Below are positions 24,011 through 37,326 of a DNA stretch of 64,000 nucleotides, piece after piece. The first letter of the stretch is position 1. Each line of letters begins with the position of its first letter. The position numbers and the translations under genes are program-made. Origin of the DNA: Henricia sp. BOLD:AAB3569 (lineage: Eukaryota > Echinodermata > Asteroidea > Spinulosida > Echinasteridae); contig JBBELK010000213.1 in NCBI GenBank assembly GCA_037783545.1, positions 1,054,001 to 1,118,000 of the forward strand. The letters run 5' to 3'. Below the pieces are notes generated by a model that worked only from the letters and a program-made list of their open reading frames with translations, did no database searches and was not told the origin of the DNA.

Positions 24011-26149
24011 TTTTGTTTTTAGCAAAATATTGTTCTTCTGTAAACGTTTCAAATTACGCAAACCTGTTAAGCATTCGTCTACGACCATACCACATTGAAT
24101 ACACCGGTTCCCGTCTGATCACCGCAGTTAAGCAACGTTGGACTCGGTCAGTACTTCGGTGGGAGACCACCTGGGAATACCGAGTGTCGTAGGCACTTTT
24201 GTTTTTAGTAAAATATTGTTCTTCAGTAAACGTTTAAAATTACGCAAACCTGTTAAGCATTCGTCTACGACCATACCACATTGAATACACCGGTTCCCGT
24301 CTGATCACCGCAGTTAAGCAACGTTGGACTCGGTCAGTACTTCGGTGGGATACCACCTGGGAATACCAAGTGTCGTAGGCACTTTTGTTTTGTCGAGTAA
24401 AATATTGTTCTTCAGTAAACGTTTAAAATTACGCAAACCTGTTAAGCATTCGTCTACGACCATACCACATTGAATACACCGGTTCCCGTCTGATCACCGC
24501 AGTTAAGCAACGTTGGGCTCGGTCAGTACTTCGGTGGGAGACCACATGGGAATACCGAGTGTCGTAGGCACTTTTGTTTTGTCGAGTAAAATATTGTTCT
24601 TCAGTAAACGTTTAAAATTACGCAAACCTGTTAAGCATTCGTCTACGACCATACCACATTGAATACACCGGTTCCCGTCTAATCACCGCAGTTAAGCAAC
24701 GTTGGCCTCGGTCAGTACTTCGGTGGGAGACCACCTGGGAATACCGAGTTTCGCAGGCACTTTTGTTTTGTCGAGTAAAATATTGTTTAATTGTAAACGT
24801 TTAAAATTACGCAAACCTGTTAAGCATTCGTCTACGACCATACCCCATTGAATACACCGGTTCCCGTCTGATCACCGCAGTTAAGCAACGTTGGGCTCGG
24901 TCAGTACTTCGGTGGGAGACCACCTGGGAATACCGAGTGTCGTAGGCACTTGTGTTTTGTCGAGTAAAATATTGTTCTTCAGTAAACGTTTAAAATTACG
25001 CAAACCTGTTAAGCATTCGTCTACGACCATACCACATTGAATACACCGGTTCCCGTCTGATCACCGCAGTTAAGCAACGTTGGGCTCGGTCAGTACTTCG
25101 GTGGGAGACCACCTGGGAATACCGAGTGTCGTAGGCACTTTTGTTTTTAGTAAAATATTGTTCTTCAGTAAACGTTTAAAATTACGCAAACCTGTTAAGC
25201 ATTCGTCTACGACCATACCACATTGAATACACCGGTTCCCGTCTGATCACCGCAGTTAAGCAACGTTGGGCTCGGTCAGTACTTCGGTGGGAGACCACCT
25301 GGGAATACCGAGTGTCGTAGGCACTTGTGTTTTGTCGAGTAAAATATTGTTCTTCAGTAAACGTTTAAAATTACGCAAACCTGTTAAGCATTCGTCTACG
25401 ACCATACCACATTGAATACACCGGTTCCCGTCTGATCACCGCAGTTAAGCAACGTTGGGCTCGGTCAGTACTTCGGTGGGATACCACCTGGGAATACCAA
25501 GTGTCGTAGGCACTTTTGTTTTGTCGAGTAAAATATTGTTCTTCAGTAAACGTTTAAAATTACGCAAACCTGTTAAGCATTCGTCTACGACCATACCACA
25601 TTGAATACACCGGTTCCCGTCTGATCACCGCAGTTAAGCAACGTTGGGCTCGGTCAGTACTTCGGTGGGAGACCACATGGGAATACCGAGTGTCGTAGGC
25701 ACTTTTGTTTTGTCGAGTAAAATATTGTTCTTCAGTAAACGTTTAAAATTACGCAAACCTGTTAAGCATTCGTCTACGACCATACCACATTGAATACACC
25801 GGTTCCCGTCTGATCACCGCAGTTAAGCAACGTTGGGCTCGGTCAGTACTTCGGTGGGAGACCACCTGGGAATACCGAGTGTCGTAGGCACTTTTGTTTT
25901 TAGTAAAATATTGTTCTTCTGTAAACGTTTCAAATTACGCAAACCTGTTAAGCATTCGTCTACGACCATACCACATTGAATACACCGGTTCCCGTCTGAT
26001 CACCGCAGTTAAGCAACGTTGGGCTCGGTCAGTACTTCGGTGGGAGACCACCTGGGAATACCGATTGTCGTAGGCACTTTTGTTTTGTCGAGTAAAATAT
26101 TGTTCTCCAGTAAACGTTTAAAATTACGCAAACCTGTTGAGCATTCGTC

Positions 26150-29100
26150 TACGACCATACCACATTGAATACACCGGTTCCCGTCTGATCACCGCAGTTA
26201 AGCAACGTTGGGCTCGGTCAGTACTTCGGTGGGATACCACCTGGGAATACCAAGTGTCGTAGGCACTTTTGTTTTGTCGAGTAAAATATTGTTCTTCAGT
26301 AAACGTTTAAAATTACGCAAACCTGTTAAGCATTCGTCTACGACCATACCACATTGAATACACCGGTTCCCGTCTGATCACCGCAGTTAAGCAACGTTGG
26401 GCTCGGTCAGTACTTCGGTGGGAGACCACCTGGGAATACCGAGTGTCGTAGGCACTTTTGTTTTTAGTAAAATATTGTTCTTCTGTAAACGTTTCAAATT
26501 ACGCAAACTTGTTAAGCATTCGTCTACGACCATACCACATTGAATACACCGGTTCCCGTCTGATCACCGCAGTTAAGCAACGTTGGGCTCGGTCAGTACT
26601 TCGGTGGGAGACCACCTGGGAATACCGAGTGTCGTAGGCACTTGTGTTGTGTCGAGTAAAATATTGTTCTTCAGTAAACGTTTAAAATTACGCAAACCTG
26701 TTAAGCATTCGTCTACGACCATACCACATTGAATACACCGGTTCCCGTCTGATCACCGCAGTTAAGCAACGTTGGGCTCGGTCAGTACTTCGGTGGGAGA
26801 CCACCTGGGAATACCGAGTGTCGTAGGCACTTTTGTTTTTATTAAAATATTGTTCTTCTGTAAACGTTTCAAATTACGCAAACCTGTTAAGCATTCGTCT
26901 ACGACCATACCACATTGAATACACCGGTTCCCGTCTGATCACCGCAGTTAAGCAACGTTGGGCTCGGTCAGTACTTCGGTGGGAGACCACCTGGGAATAC
27001 CGATTGTCGTAGGCACTTTTGTTTTGTCGAGTAAAATATTGTTCTTCAGTAAACGTTTAAAATTACGCAAACCTGTTAAGCATTCGTCTACGACCATACC
27101 ACATTGAATACACCGGTTCCCGTCTGATCACCGCAGTTAAGCAACGTTGGGCTCGGTCAGTACTTCGGTGGGAGACCACCTGGGAATACCAAGTGTCGTA
27201 GGCACTTTTGTTTTGTCGAGTAAAATATTGTTCTTCAGTAAACGTTTAAAATTACGCAAACCTGTTAAGCATTCGTCTACGACCATACCACATTGAATAC
27301 ACCGGTTCCCGTCTGATCACCGCAGTTAAGCAACGTTGGGCTCGGTCAGTACTTCGGTGGGAGACCACCTGGGAATACCGAGTGTCGTAGGCACTTTTGT
27401 TTTGTCGAGTAAAATATTGTTCTTCAGTAAACGTTTAAAATTACGCAAACCTGTTAAGCATTCGTCTACGACCATACCACATTGAATACACCGGTTCCCG
27501 TCTGATCACCGCAGTTAAGCAACGTTGGACTCGGTCAGTACTTCGGTGGGAGACCACCTGGGAATACCGAGTGTCGTAGGCACTTTTGTTTTTAGTAAAA
27601 TATTGTTCTTCTGTAAACGTTTCAAATTACGCAAACCTGTTAAGCATTCGTCTACGACCATACCACATTGAATACACCGGTTCCCGTCTGATCACCGCAG
27701 TTAAGCAACGTTGGGCTCGGTCAGTACTTCGGTGGGAGACCACCTGGGAATACCGAGTGTCGTAGGCACTTGTGTTTTGTCGAGTAAAATATTGTTCTTT
27801 AGTAAACGTTTAAAATTACGCAAACCTGTTAAGCATTCGTCTACGACCATACCACATTGAATACACCGGTTCCCGTCTGATCACCGCAGTTAAGCAACGT
27901 TGGGATCGGTCAGTACTTCGGTGGGAGACCACCTGGGAATACCGAGTGTCGTAGGCACTTTTGTTTTTAGTAAAATATTGTTCTTCTGTAAACGTTTCAA
28001 ATTACGCAAACCTGTTAAGCATTCGTCTACGACCATACCACATTGAATACACCGGTTCCCGTCTGATCACCGCAGTTAAGCAACGTTGGGCTCGGTCAGT
28101 ACTTCGGTGGGAGACCACCTGGGAATACCGATTGTCGTAGGCACTTTTGTTTTGTCGAGTAAAATATTGTTCTTCAGTAAACGTTTAAAATTACGCAAAC
28201 CTGTTAAGCATTCGTCTACGACCATACCACATTGAATACACCGGTTCCCGTCTGATCACCGCAGTTAAGCAACGTTGGGCTCGGTCAGTACTTCGGTGGG
28301 ATACCACCTGGGAATACCAAGTGTCGTAGGCACTTTTGTTTTGTCGAGTAAAATATTGTTCTTCAGTAAACGTTTAAAATTACGCAAACCTGTTAAGCAT
28401 TCGTCTACGACCATACCACATTGAATACACCGGTTCCCGTCTGATCACCGCAGTTAAGCAACGTTGGGCTCGGTCAGTACTTCGGTGGGAGACCACATGG
28501 GAATACCGAGTGTCGTAGGCACTTTTGTTTTGTCGAGTAAAATATTGTTCTTCAGTAAACGTTTAAAATTACGCAAACCTGTTAAGCATTCGTCTACGAC
28601 CATACCACATTGAATACACCGGTTCCCGTCTAATCACCGCAGTTAAGCAACGTTGGCCTCGGTCAGTACTTCGGTGGGAGACCACCTGGGAATACCGAGT
28701 TTCGTAGGCACTTTTGTTTTGTCGAGTAAAATATTGTTTAATTGTAAACGTTTAAAATTACGCAAACCTGTTAAGCATTCGTCTACGACCATACCCCATT
28801 GAATACACCGGTTCCCGTCTGATCACCGCAGTTAAGCAACGTTGGGCTCGGTCAGTACTTCGGTGGGAGACCACCTGGGAATACCGAGTGTCGTAGGCAC
28901 TTTTGTTTTGTCGAGTAAAATATTGTTCTTCAGTAAACGTTTAAAATTACGCAAACCTGTTAAGCATTCGTCTACGACCATACCACATTGAATACACCGG
29001 TTCCCGTCTGATCACCGCAGTTAAGCAACGTTGGACTCGGTCAGTACTTCGGTGGGAGACCACCTGGGAATACCGAGTGTCGTAGGCACTTTTGTTTTTA

Positions 29101-29770
29101 GCAAAATATTGTTCTTCTGTAAACGTTTCAAATTACGCAAACCTGTTAAGCATTCGTATACGACCATACCACATTGAATACACCGGTTCCCGTCTGATCA
29201 CCGCAGTTAAGCAACGTTGGGCTCGGTCAGTACTTCGGTGGGAGACCACCTGGGAATACCGAGTGTCGTAGGCACTTGTGTTTTGTCGAGTAAAATATTG
29301 TTCTTCAGTAAACGTTTAAAATTACGCAAACCTGTTAAGCATTCGTCTACGACCATACCACATTGAATACACCGGTTCCCGTCTGATCACCGCAGTTAAG
29401 CAACGTTGGGCTCGGTCAGTACTTCGGTGGGAGACCACCTGGGAATACCGAGTGTCGTAGGCACTTTTGTTTTTAGTAAAATATTGTTCTTCTGTAAACA
29501 TTTCAAATTACGCAAACCTGTTAAGCATTCGTCTACGACTATACCACATTGAATACACCGGTTCCCGTCTGATCACCGCAGTTAAGCAACGTTGGGCTCG
29601 GTCAGTACTTCGGTGGGAGACCACCTGGGAATACCGATTGTCGTAGGCACTTTTGTTTTGTCGAGTAAAATATTGTTCTTCAGTAAACGTTTAAAATTAC
29701 GCAAACCTGTTAAGCATTCGTCTACGACCATACCACATTGAATACACCGGTTCCCGTCTGATCACCGCAG
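26150..29770 (+). repeat. Higher-order repeat block with offset 4,701 bp
   Basis: The ordered variants recur at about 30851-34471, an offset of 4,701 bp (25 units, 8 short). Markers are the TTGTGTTGTGTCG spacer (26641/31342), TTTTTATT, and the CGACTATACC gene (29540/34241). Confidence 0.8.
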
Positions 29771-32700
29771 TTAAGCAACGTTGGGCTCGGTCAGTACTTC
29801 GGTGGGAGACCACCTGGGAATACCGAGTGTCGTAGGCACTTTTGTTTTTAGTAAAATATTGTTCTTCAGTAAACGTTTAAAATTACGCAAACCTGTTAAG
29901 CATTCGTCTACGACCATACCACATTGAATACACCGGTTCCCGTCTGATCACCGCAGTTAAGCAACGTTGGGCTCGGTCAGTACTTCGGTGGGAGACCACC
30001 TGGGAATACCGAGTGTCGTAGGCACTTGTGTTTTGTCGAGTAAAATATTGTTCTTCAGTAAACGTTTAAAATTACGCAAACCTGTTAAGCATTCGTCTAC
30101 GACCATACCACATTGAATACACCGGTTCCCGTCTGATCACCGCAGTTAAGCAACGTTGGGCTCGGTCAGTACTTCGGTGGGATACCACCTGGGAATACCA
30201 AGTGTCGTAGGCACTTTTGTTTTGTCGAGTAAAATATTGTTCTTCAGTAAACGTTTAAAATTACGCAAACCTGTTAAGCATTCGTCTACGACCATACCAC
30301 ATTGAATACACCGGTTCCCGTCTGATCACCGCAGTTAAGCAACGTTGGGCTCGGTCAGTACTTCGGTGGGAGACCACATGGGAATACCGAGTGTCGTAGG
30401 CACTTTTGTTTTGTCGAGTAAAATATTGTTCTTCAGTAAACGTTTAAAATTACGCAAACCTGTTAAGCATTCGTCTACGACCAAACCACATTGAATACAC
30501 CGGTTCCCGTCTGATCACCGCAGTTAAGCAACGTTGGGCTCGGTCAGTACTTCGGTGGGAGACCACCTGGGAATACCGAGTGTCGTAGGTACTTTTGTTT
30601 TGTCGAGTAAAATATTGTTCTTCAGTAAACGTTTAAAATTACGCAAACCTGTTAAGCATTCGTCTACGACCATACCACATTGAATACACCGGTTCCCGTC
30701 TGATCACCGCAGTTAAGCAACGTTGGGCTCGGTCAGTACTTCGGTGGGAGACCACCTGGGAATACCGAGTGTCGTAGGCACTTTTGTTTTTAGTAAAATA
30801 TTGTTCTTCTGTAAACGTTTCAAATTACGCAAACCTGTTAAGCATTCGTCTACGACCATACCACATTGAATACACCGGTTCCCGTCTGATCACCGCAGTT
30901 AAGCAACGTTGGGCTCGGTCAGTACTTCGGTGGGATACCACCTGGGAATACCAAGTGTCGTAGGCACTTTTGTTTTGTCGAGTAAAATATTGTTCTTCAG
31001 TAAACGTTTAAAATTACGCAAACCTGTCAAGCATTCGTCTACGACCATACCACATTGAATACACCGGTTCCCGTCTGATCACCGCAGTTAAGCAACGTTG
31101 GGCTCGGTCAGTACTTCGGTGGGAGACCACCTGGGAATACCGAGTGTCGTAGGCACTTTTGTTTTTAGTAAAATATTGTTCTTCTGTAAACGTTTCAAAT
31201 TACGCAAACTTGTTAAGCATTCGTCTACGACCATACCACATTGAATACACCGGTTCCCGTCTGATCACCGCAGTTAAGCAACGTTGGGCTCGGTCAGTAC
31301 TTCGGTGGGAGACCACCTGGGAATACCGAGTGTCGTAGGCACTTGTGTTGTGTCGAGTAAAATATTGTTCTTCAGTAAACGTTTAAAATTACGCAAACCT
31401 GTTAAGCATTCGTCTACGACCATACCACATTGAATACACCGGTTCCCGTTTGATCACCGCAGTTAAGCAACGTTGGGCTCGGTCAGTACTTCGGTGGGAG
31501 ACCACCTGGGAATACCGAGTGTCGTAGGCACTTTTGTTTTTATTAAAATATTGTTCTTCTGTAAACGTTTCAAATTACGCAAACCTGTTAAGCATTCGTC
31601 TACGACCATACCACATTGAATACACCGGTTCCCGTCTGATCACCGCAGTTAAGCAACGTTGGGCTCGGTCAGTACTTCGGTGGGAGACCACCTGGGAATA
31701 CCGATTGTCGTAGGCACTTTTGTTTTGTCGAGTAAAATATTGTTCTTCAGTAAACGTTTAAAATTACGCAAACCTGTTAAGCATTCGTCTACGACCATAC
31801 CACATTGAATACACCGGTTCCCGTCTGATCACCGCAGTTAAGCAACGTTGGGCTCGGTCAGTACTTCGGTGGGAGACCACCTGGGAATACCAAGTGTCGT
31901 AGGCACTTTTGTTTTGTCGAGTAAAATATTGTTCTTCAGTAAACGTTTAAAATTACGCAAACCTGTTAAGCATTCGTCTACGACCATACCACATTGAATA
32001 CACCGGTTCCCGTCTGATCACCGCAGTTAAGCAACGTTGGGCTCGGTCAGTACTTCGGTGGGAGACCACCTGGGAATACCGAGTGTCGTAGGCACTTTTG
32101 TTTTGTCGAGTAAAATATTGTTCTTCAGTAAACGTTTAAAATTACGCAAACCTGTTAAGCATTCGTCTACGACCATACCACATTGAATACACCGGTTCCC
32201 GTCTGATCACCGCAGTTAAGCAACGTTGGACTCGGTCAGTACTTCGGTGGGAGACCACCTGGGAATACCGAGTGTCGTAGGCACTTTTGTTTTTAGTAAA
32301 ATATTGTTCTTCTGTAAACGTTTCAAATTACGCAAACCTGTTAAGCATTCGTCTACGACCATACCACATTGAATACACCGGTTCCCGTCTGATCACCGCA
32401 GTTAAGCAACGTTGGGCTCGGTCAGTACTTCGGTGGGAGACCACCTGGGAATACCGAGTGTCGTAGGCACTTGTGTTTTGTCGAGTAAAATATTGTTCTT
32501 TAGTAAACGTTTAAAATTACGCAAACCTGTTAAGCATTCGTCTACGACCATACCACATTGAATACACCGGTTCCCGTCTGATCACCGCAGTTAAGCAACG
32601 TTGGGATCGGTCAGTACTTCGGTGGGAGACCACCTGGGAATACCGAGTGTCGTAGGCACTTTTGTTTTTAGTAAAATATTGTTCTTCTGTAAACGTTTCA

Positions 32701-32799
32701 AATTACGCAAACCTGTTAAGCATTCGTCTACGACCATACCACATTGAATACACCGGTTCCCGTCTGATCACCGCAGTTAAGCAACGTTGGGCTCGGTCA

Positions 32800-35700
32800 G
32801 TACTTCGGTGGGAGACCACCTGGGAATACCGATTGTCGTAGGCACTTTTGTTTTGTCGAGTAAAATATTGTTCTTCAGTAAACGTTTAAAATTACGCAAA
32901 CCTGTTAAGCATTCGTCTACGACCATACCACATTGAATACACCGGTTCCCGTCTGATCACCGCAGTTAAGCAACGTTGGGCTCGGTCAGTACTTCGGTGG
33001 GATACCACCTGGGAATACCAAGTGTCGTAGGCACTTTTGTTTTGTCGAGTAAAATATTGTTCTTCAGTAAACGTTTAAAATTACGCAAACCTGTTAAGCA
33101 TTCGTCTACGACCATACCACATTGAATACACCGGTTCCCGTCTGATCACCGCAGTTAAGCAACGTTGGGCTCGGTCAGTACTTCGGTGGGAGACCACATG
33201 GGAATACCGAGTGTCGTAGGCACTTTTGTTTTGTCGAGTAAAATATTGTTCTTCAGTAAACGTTGAAAATTACGCAAACCTGTTAAGCATTCGTCTACGA
33301 CCATACCACATTGAATACACCGGTTCCCGTCTAATCACCGCAGTTAAGCAACGTTGGCCTCGGTCAGTACTTCGGTGGGAGACCACCTGGGAATACCGAG
33401 TTTCGTAGGCACTTTTGTTTTGTCGAGTAAAATATTGTTTAATTGTAAACGTTTAAAATTACGCAAACCTGTTAAGCATTCGTCTACGACCATACCCCAT
33501 TGAATACACCGGTTCCCGTCTGATCACCGCAGTTAAGCAACGTTGGGCTCGGTCAGTACTTCGGTGGGAGACCACCTGGGAATACCGAGTGTCGTAGGCA
33601 CTTTTGTTTTGTCGAGTAAAATATTGTTCTTCAGTAAACGTTTAAAATTACGCAAACCTGTTAAGCATTCGTCTACGACCATACCACATTGAATACACCG
33701 GTTCCCGTCTGATCACCGCAGTTAAGCAACGTTGGACTCGGTCAGTACTTCGGTGGGAGACCACCTGGGAATACCGAGTGTCGTAGGCACTTTTGTTTTT
33801 AGCAAAATATTGTTCTTCTGTAAACGTTTCAAATTACGCAAACCTGTTAAGCATTCGTCTACGACCATACCACATTGAATACACCGGTTCCCGTCTGATC
33901 ACCGCAGTTAAGCAACGTTGGGCTCGGTCAGTACTTCGGTGGGAGACCACCTGGGAATACCGAGTGTCGTAGGCACTTGTGTTTTGTCGAGTAAAATATT
34001 GTTCTTCAGTAAACGTTTAAAATTACGCAAACCTGTTAAGCATTCGTCTACGACCATACCACATTGAATACACCGGTTCCCGTCTGATCACCGCAGTTAA
34101 GCAACGTTGGGCTCGGTCAGTACTTCGGTGGGAGACCACCTGGGAATACCGAGTGTCGTAGGCACTTTTGTTTTTAGTAAAATATTGTTCTTCTGTAAAC
34201 ATTTCAAATTACGCAAACCTGTTAAGCATTCGTCTACGACTATACCACATTGAATACACCGGTTCCCGTCTGATCACCGCAGTTAAGCAACGTTGGGCTC
34301 GGTCAGTACTTCGGTGGGAGACCACCTGGGAATACCGATTGTCGTAGGCACTTTTGTTTTGTCGAGTAAAATATTGTTCTTCAGTAAACGTTTAAAATTA
34401 CGCAAACCTGTTAAGCATTCGTCTACGACCATACCACATTGAATACACCGGTTCCCGTCTGATCACCGGAGTTAAGCAACGTTGGGCTCGGTCAGTACTT
34501 CGGTGGGATACCACCTGGGAATACCAAGTGTCGTAGGCACTTTTGTTTTGTCGAGTAAAATATTGTTCTTCAGTAAACGTTTAAAATTACGCAAACCTGT
34601 TAAGCATTCGTCTACGACCATACCACATTGAATACACCGGTTCCCGTCTGATCACCGCAGTTAAGCAACGTTGGGCTCGGTCAGTACTTCGGTGGGAGAC
34701 CACATGGGAATACCGAGTGTCGTAGGCACTTTTGTTTTGTCGAGTAAAATATTGTTCTTCAGTAAACGTTTAAAATTACGCAAACCTGTCAAGCATTCGT
34801 CTACGACCATACCACATTGAATACACCGGTTCCCGTCTAATCACCGCAGTTAAGCAACGTTGGCCTCGGTCAGTACTTCGGTGGGAGACCACCTGGGAAT
34901 ACCGAGTTTCGTAGGCACTTTTGTTTTGTCGAGTAAAATATTGTTTAATTGTAAACGTTTAAAATTACGCAAACCTGTTAAGCATTCGTCTACGACCATA
35001 CCACATTGAATACACCGGTTCCCGTCTGATCACCGCAGTTAAGCAACGTTGGGCTCGGTCAGTACTTCGGTGGGAGACCACCTGGGAATACCGATTGTCG
35101 TAGGCACTTTTGTTTTGTCGAGTAAAATATTGTTCTTCAGTAAACGTTTAAAATTACGCAAACCTGTTAAGCATTCGTCTACGACCATACCACATTGAAT
35201 ACACCGGTTCCCGTCTGATCACCGCAGTTAAGCAACGTTGGGCTCGGTCAGTACTTCGGTGGGATACCACCTGGGAATACCAAGTGTCGTAGGCACTTTT
35301 GTTTTGTCGAGTAAAATATTGTTCTTCAGTAAACGTTTAAAATTACGCAAACCTGTTAAGCATTCGTCTACGACCATACCACATTGAATACACCGGTTCC
35401 CGTCTGATCACCGCAGTTAAGCAACGTTGGGCTCGGTCAGTACTTCGGTGGGAGACCACATGGGAATACCGAGTGTCGTAGGCACTTTTGTTTTGTCGAG
35501 TAAAATATTGTTCTTCAGTAAACGTTTAAAATTACGCAAACCTGTTAAGCATTCGTCTACGACCATACCACATTGAATACACCGGTTCCCGTCTAATCAC
35601 CGCAGTTAAGCAACGTTGGCCTCGGTCAGTACTTCGGTGGGAGACCACCTGGGAATACCGAGTTTCGTAGGCACTTTTGTTTTGTCGAGTAAAATATTGT

Positions 35701-37326
35701 TTAATTGTAAACGTTTAAAATTACGCAAACCTGTTAAGCATTCGTCTACGACCATACCCCATTGAATACACCGGTTCCCGTCTGATCACCGCAGTTAAGC
35801 AACGTTGGGCTCGGTCAGTACTTCGGTGGGAGACCACCTGGGAATACCGAGTGTCGTAGGCACTTTTGTTTTGTCGAGTAAAATATTGTTCTTCAGTAAA
35901 CGTTTAAAATTACGCAAACCTGTTAAGCATTCGTCTACGACCATACCACATTGAATACACCGGTTCCCGTCTGATCACCGCAGTTAAGCAACGTTGGACT
36001 CGGTCAGTACTTCGGTGGGAGACCACCTGGGAATACCGAGTGTCGTAGGCACTTTTGTTTTTAGCAAAATATTGTTCTTCTGTAAACGTTTCAAATTACG
36101 CAAACCTGTTAAGCATTCGTCTACGACCATACCACATTGAATACACCGGTTCCCGTCTGATCACCGCAGTTAAGCAACGTTGGGCTCGGTCAGTACTTCG
36201 GTGGGAGACCACCTGGGAATACCGAGTGTCGTAGGCACTTGTGTTTTGTCGAGTAAAATATTGTTCTTCAGTAAACGTTTAAAATTACGCAAACCTGTTA
36301 AGCATTCGTCTACGACCATACCACATTGAATACACCGGTTCCCGTCTGATCACCGCAGTTAAGCAACGTTGGGCTCGGTCAGTACTTCGGTGGGAGACCA
36401 CCTGGGAATACCGAGTGTCGTAGGCACTTTTGTTTTTAGTAAAATATTGTTCTTCTGTAAACATTTCAAATTACGCAAACCTGTTAAGCATTCGTCTACG
36501 ACCATACCACATTGAATACACCGGTTCCCGTCTGATCACCGCAGTTAAGCAACGTTGGGCTCGGTCAGTACTTCGGTGGGAGACCACCTGGGAATACCGA
36601 TTGTCGTAGGCACTTTTGTTTTGTCGAGTAAAATATTGTTCTTCAGTAAACGTTTAAAATTACGCAAACCTGTTAAGCATTCGTCTACGACCATACCACA
36701 TTGAATACACCGGTTCCCGTCTGATCACCGGAGTTAAGCAACGTTGGGCTCGGTCAGTACTTCGGTGGGATACCACCTGGGAATACCAAGTGTCGTAGGC
36801 ACTTTTGTTTTGTCGAGTAAAATATTGTTCTTCAGTAAACGTTTAAAATTACGCAAACCTGTTAAGCATTCGTCTACGACCATACCACATTGAATACACC
36901 GGTTCCCGTCTGATCACCGCAGTTAAGCAACGTTGGGCTCGGTCAGTACTTCGGTGGGAGACCACATGGGAATACCGAGTGTCGTAGGCACTTTTGTTTT
37001 GTCGAGTAAAATATTGTTCTTCAGTAAACGTTTAAAATTACGCAAACCTGTCAAGCATTCGTCTACGACCATACCACATTGAATACACCGGTTCCCGTCT
37101 AATCACCGCAGTTAAGCAACGTTGGCCTCGGTCAGTACTTCGGTGGGAGACCACCTGGGAATACCGAGTTTCGTAGGCACTTTTGTTTTGTCGAGTAAAA
37201 TATTGTTTAATTGTAAACGTTTAAAATTACGCAAACCTGTTAAGCATTCGTCTACGACCATACCCCATTGAATACACCGGTTCCCGTCTGATCACCGCAG
37301 TTAAGCAACGTTGGGCTCGGTCAGTA
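32800..37326 (+). repeat. Higher-order repeat: 2,262-bp segment in two tandem copies next to copy 2
   Basis: Twelve units (10 long, 2 short) are present twice in tandem, with the join near 35060. Shared markers include CACCGGAG at 34469/36731 and CTGTCAAG at 34790/37052. The second copy ends at the retrotransposon insertion, so this duplication directly borders the element. Confidence 0.8.
37250..37326 (+). pseudogene. 5S rRNA 5' fragment (nt 1-77) interrupted by copy 2
   Basis: The gene starts normally and stops after GGTCAGTA, nt 77, where the element begins with GACACGG. Box A and the intermediate element are kept; box C is moved nearly 6 kb downstream. Pol III initiation here is therefore unlikely, and any transcript would meet a T5 run at 37338-37342. 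Confidence 0.95.

Larger units (their letters stand above)
3064..37326 (+). repeat. 5S rDNA tandem array, left arm (+ strand, 182 unit lengths)
   Basis: Head-to-tail 5S units fill this stretch between the two retrotransposon copies. The length of 34,263 bp equals 137 x 189 + 45 x 186, and my by-eye count of the short spacer (TTTTTAG or similar replacing TTTTGTCGAG) is 45. That gives 181 complete genes plus the two halves split by the elements. The first complete gene is 3176-3294; the rest follow at steps of 189 or 186 bp. Units fall into recurring classes: short spacer; TTTAATTG spacer; CTTGTG in place of CTTTTG after the gene; nt 89 G to T with ACCAAG; ACATGG for ACCTGG; CTAATC for CTGATC; and GATTGTC for GAGTGTC. 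The order of classes repeats over kilobases. Open frames of 60 codons in these units are not genes. Confidence 0.97.

Noticed and set aside
3064-37326. Regular repeats resembling a CRISPR array
   Set aside because: The repeated part (119 nt) is a 5S rRNA gene, the spacers are also conserved, and the context is eukaryotic.
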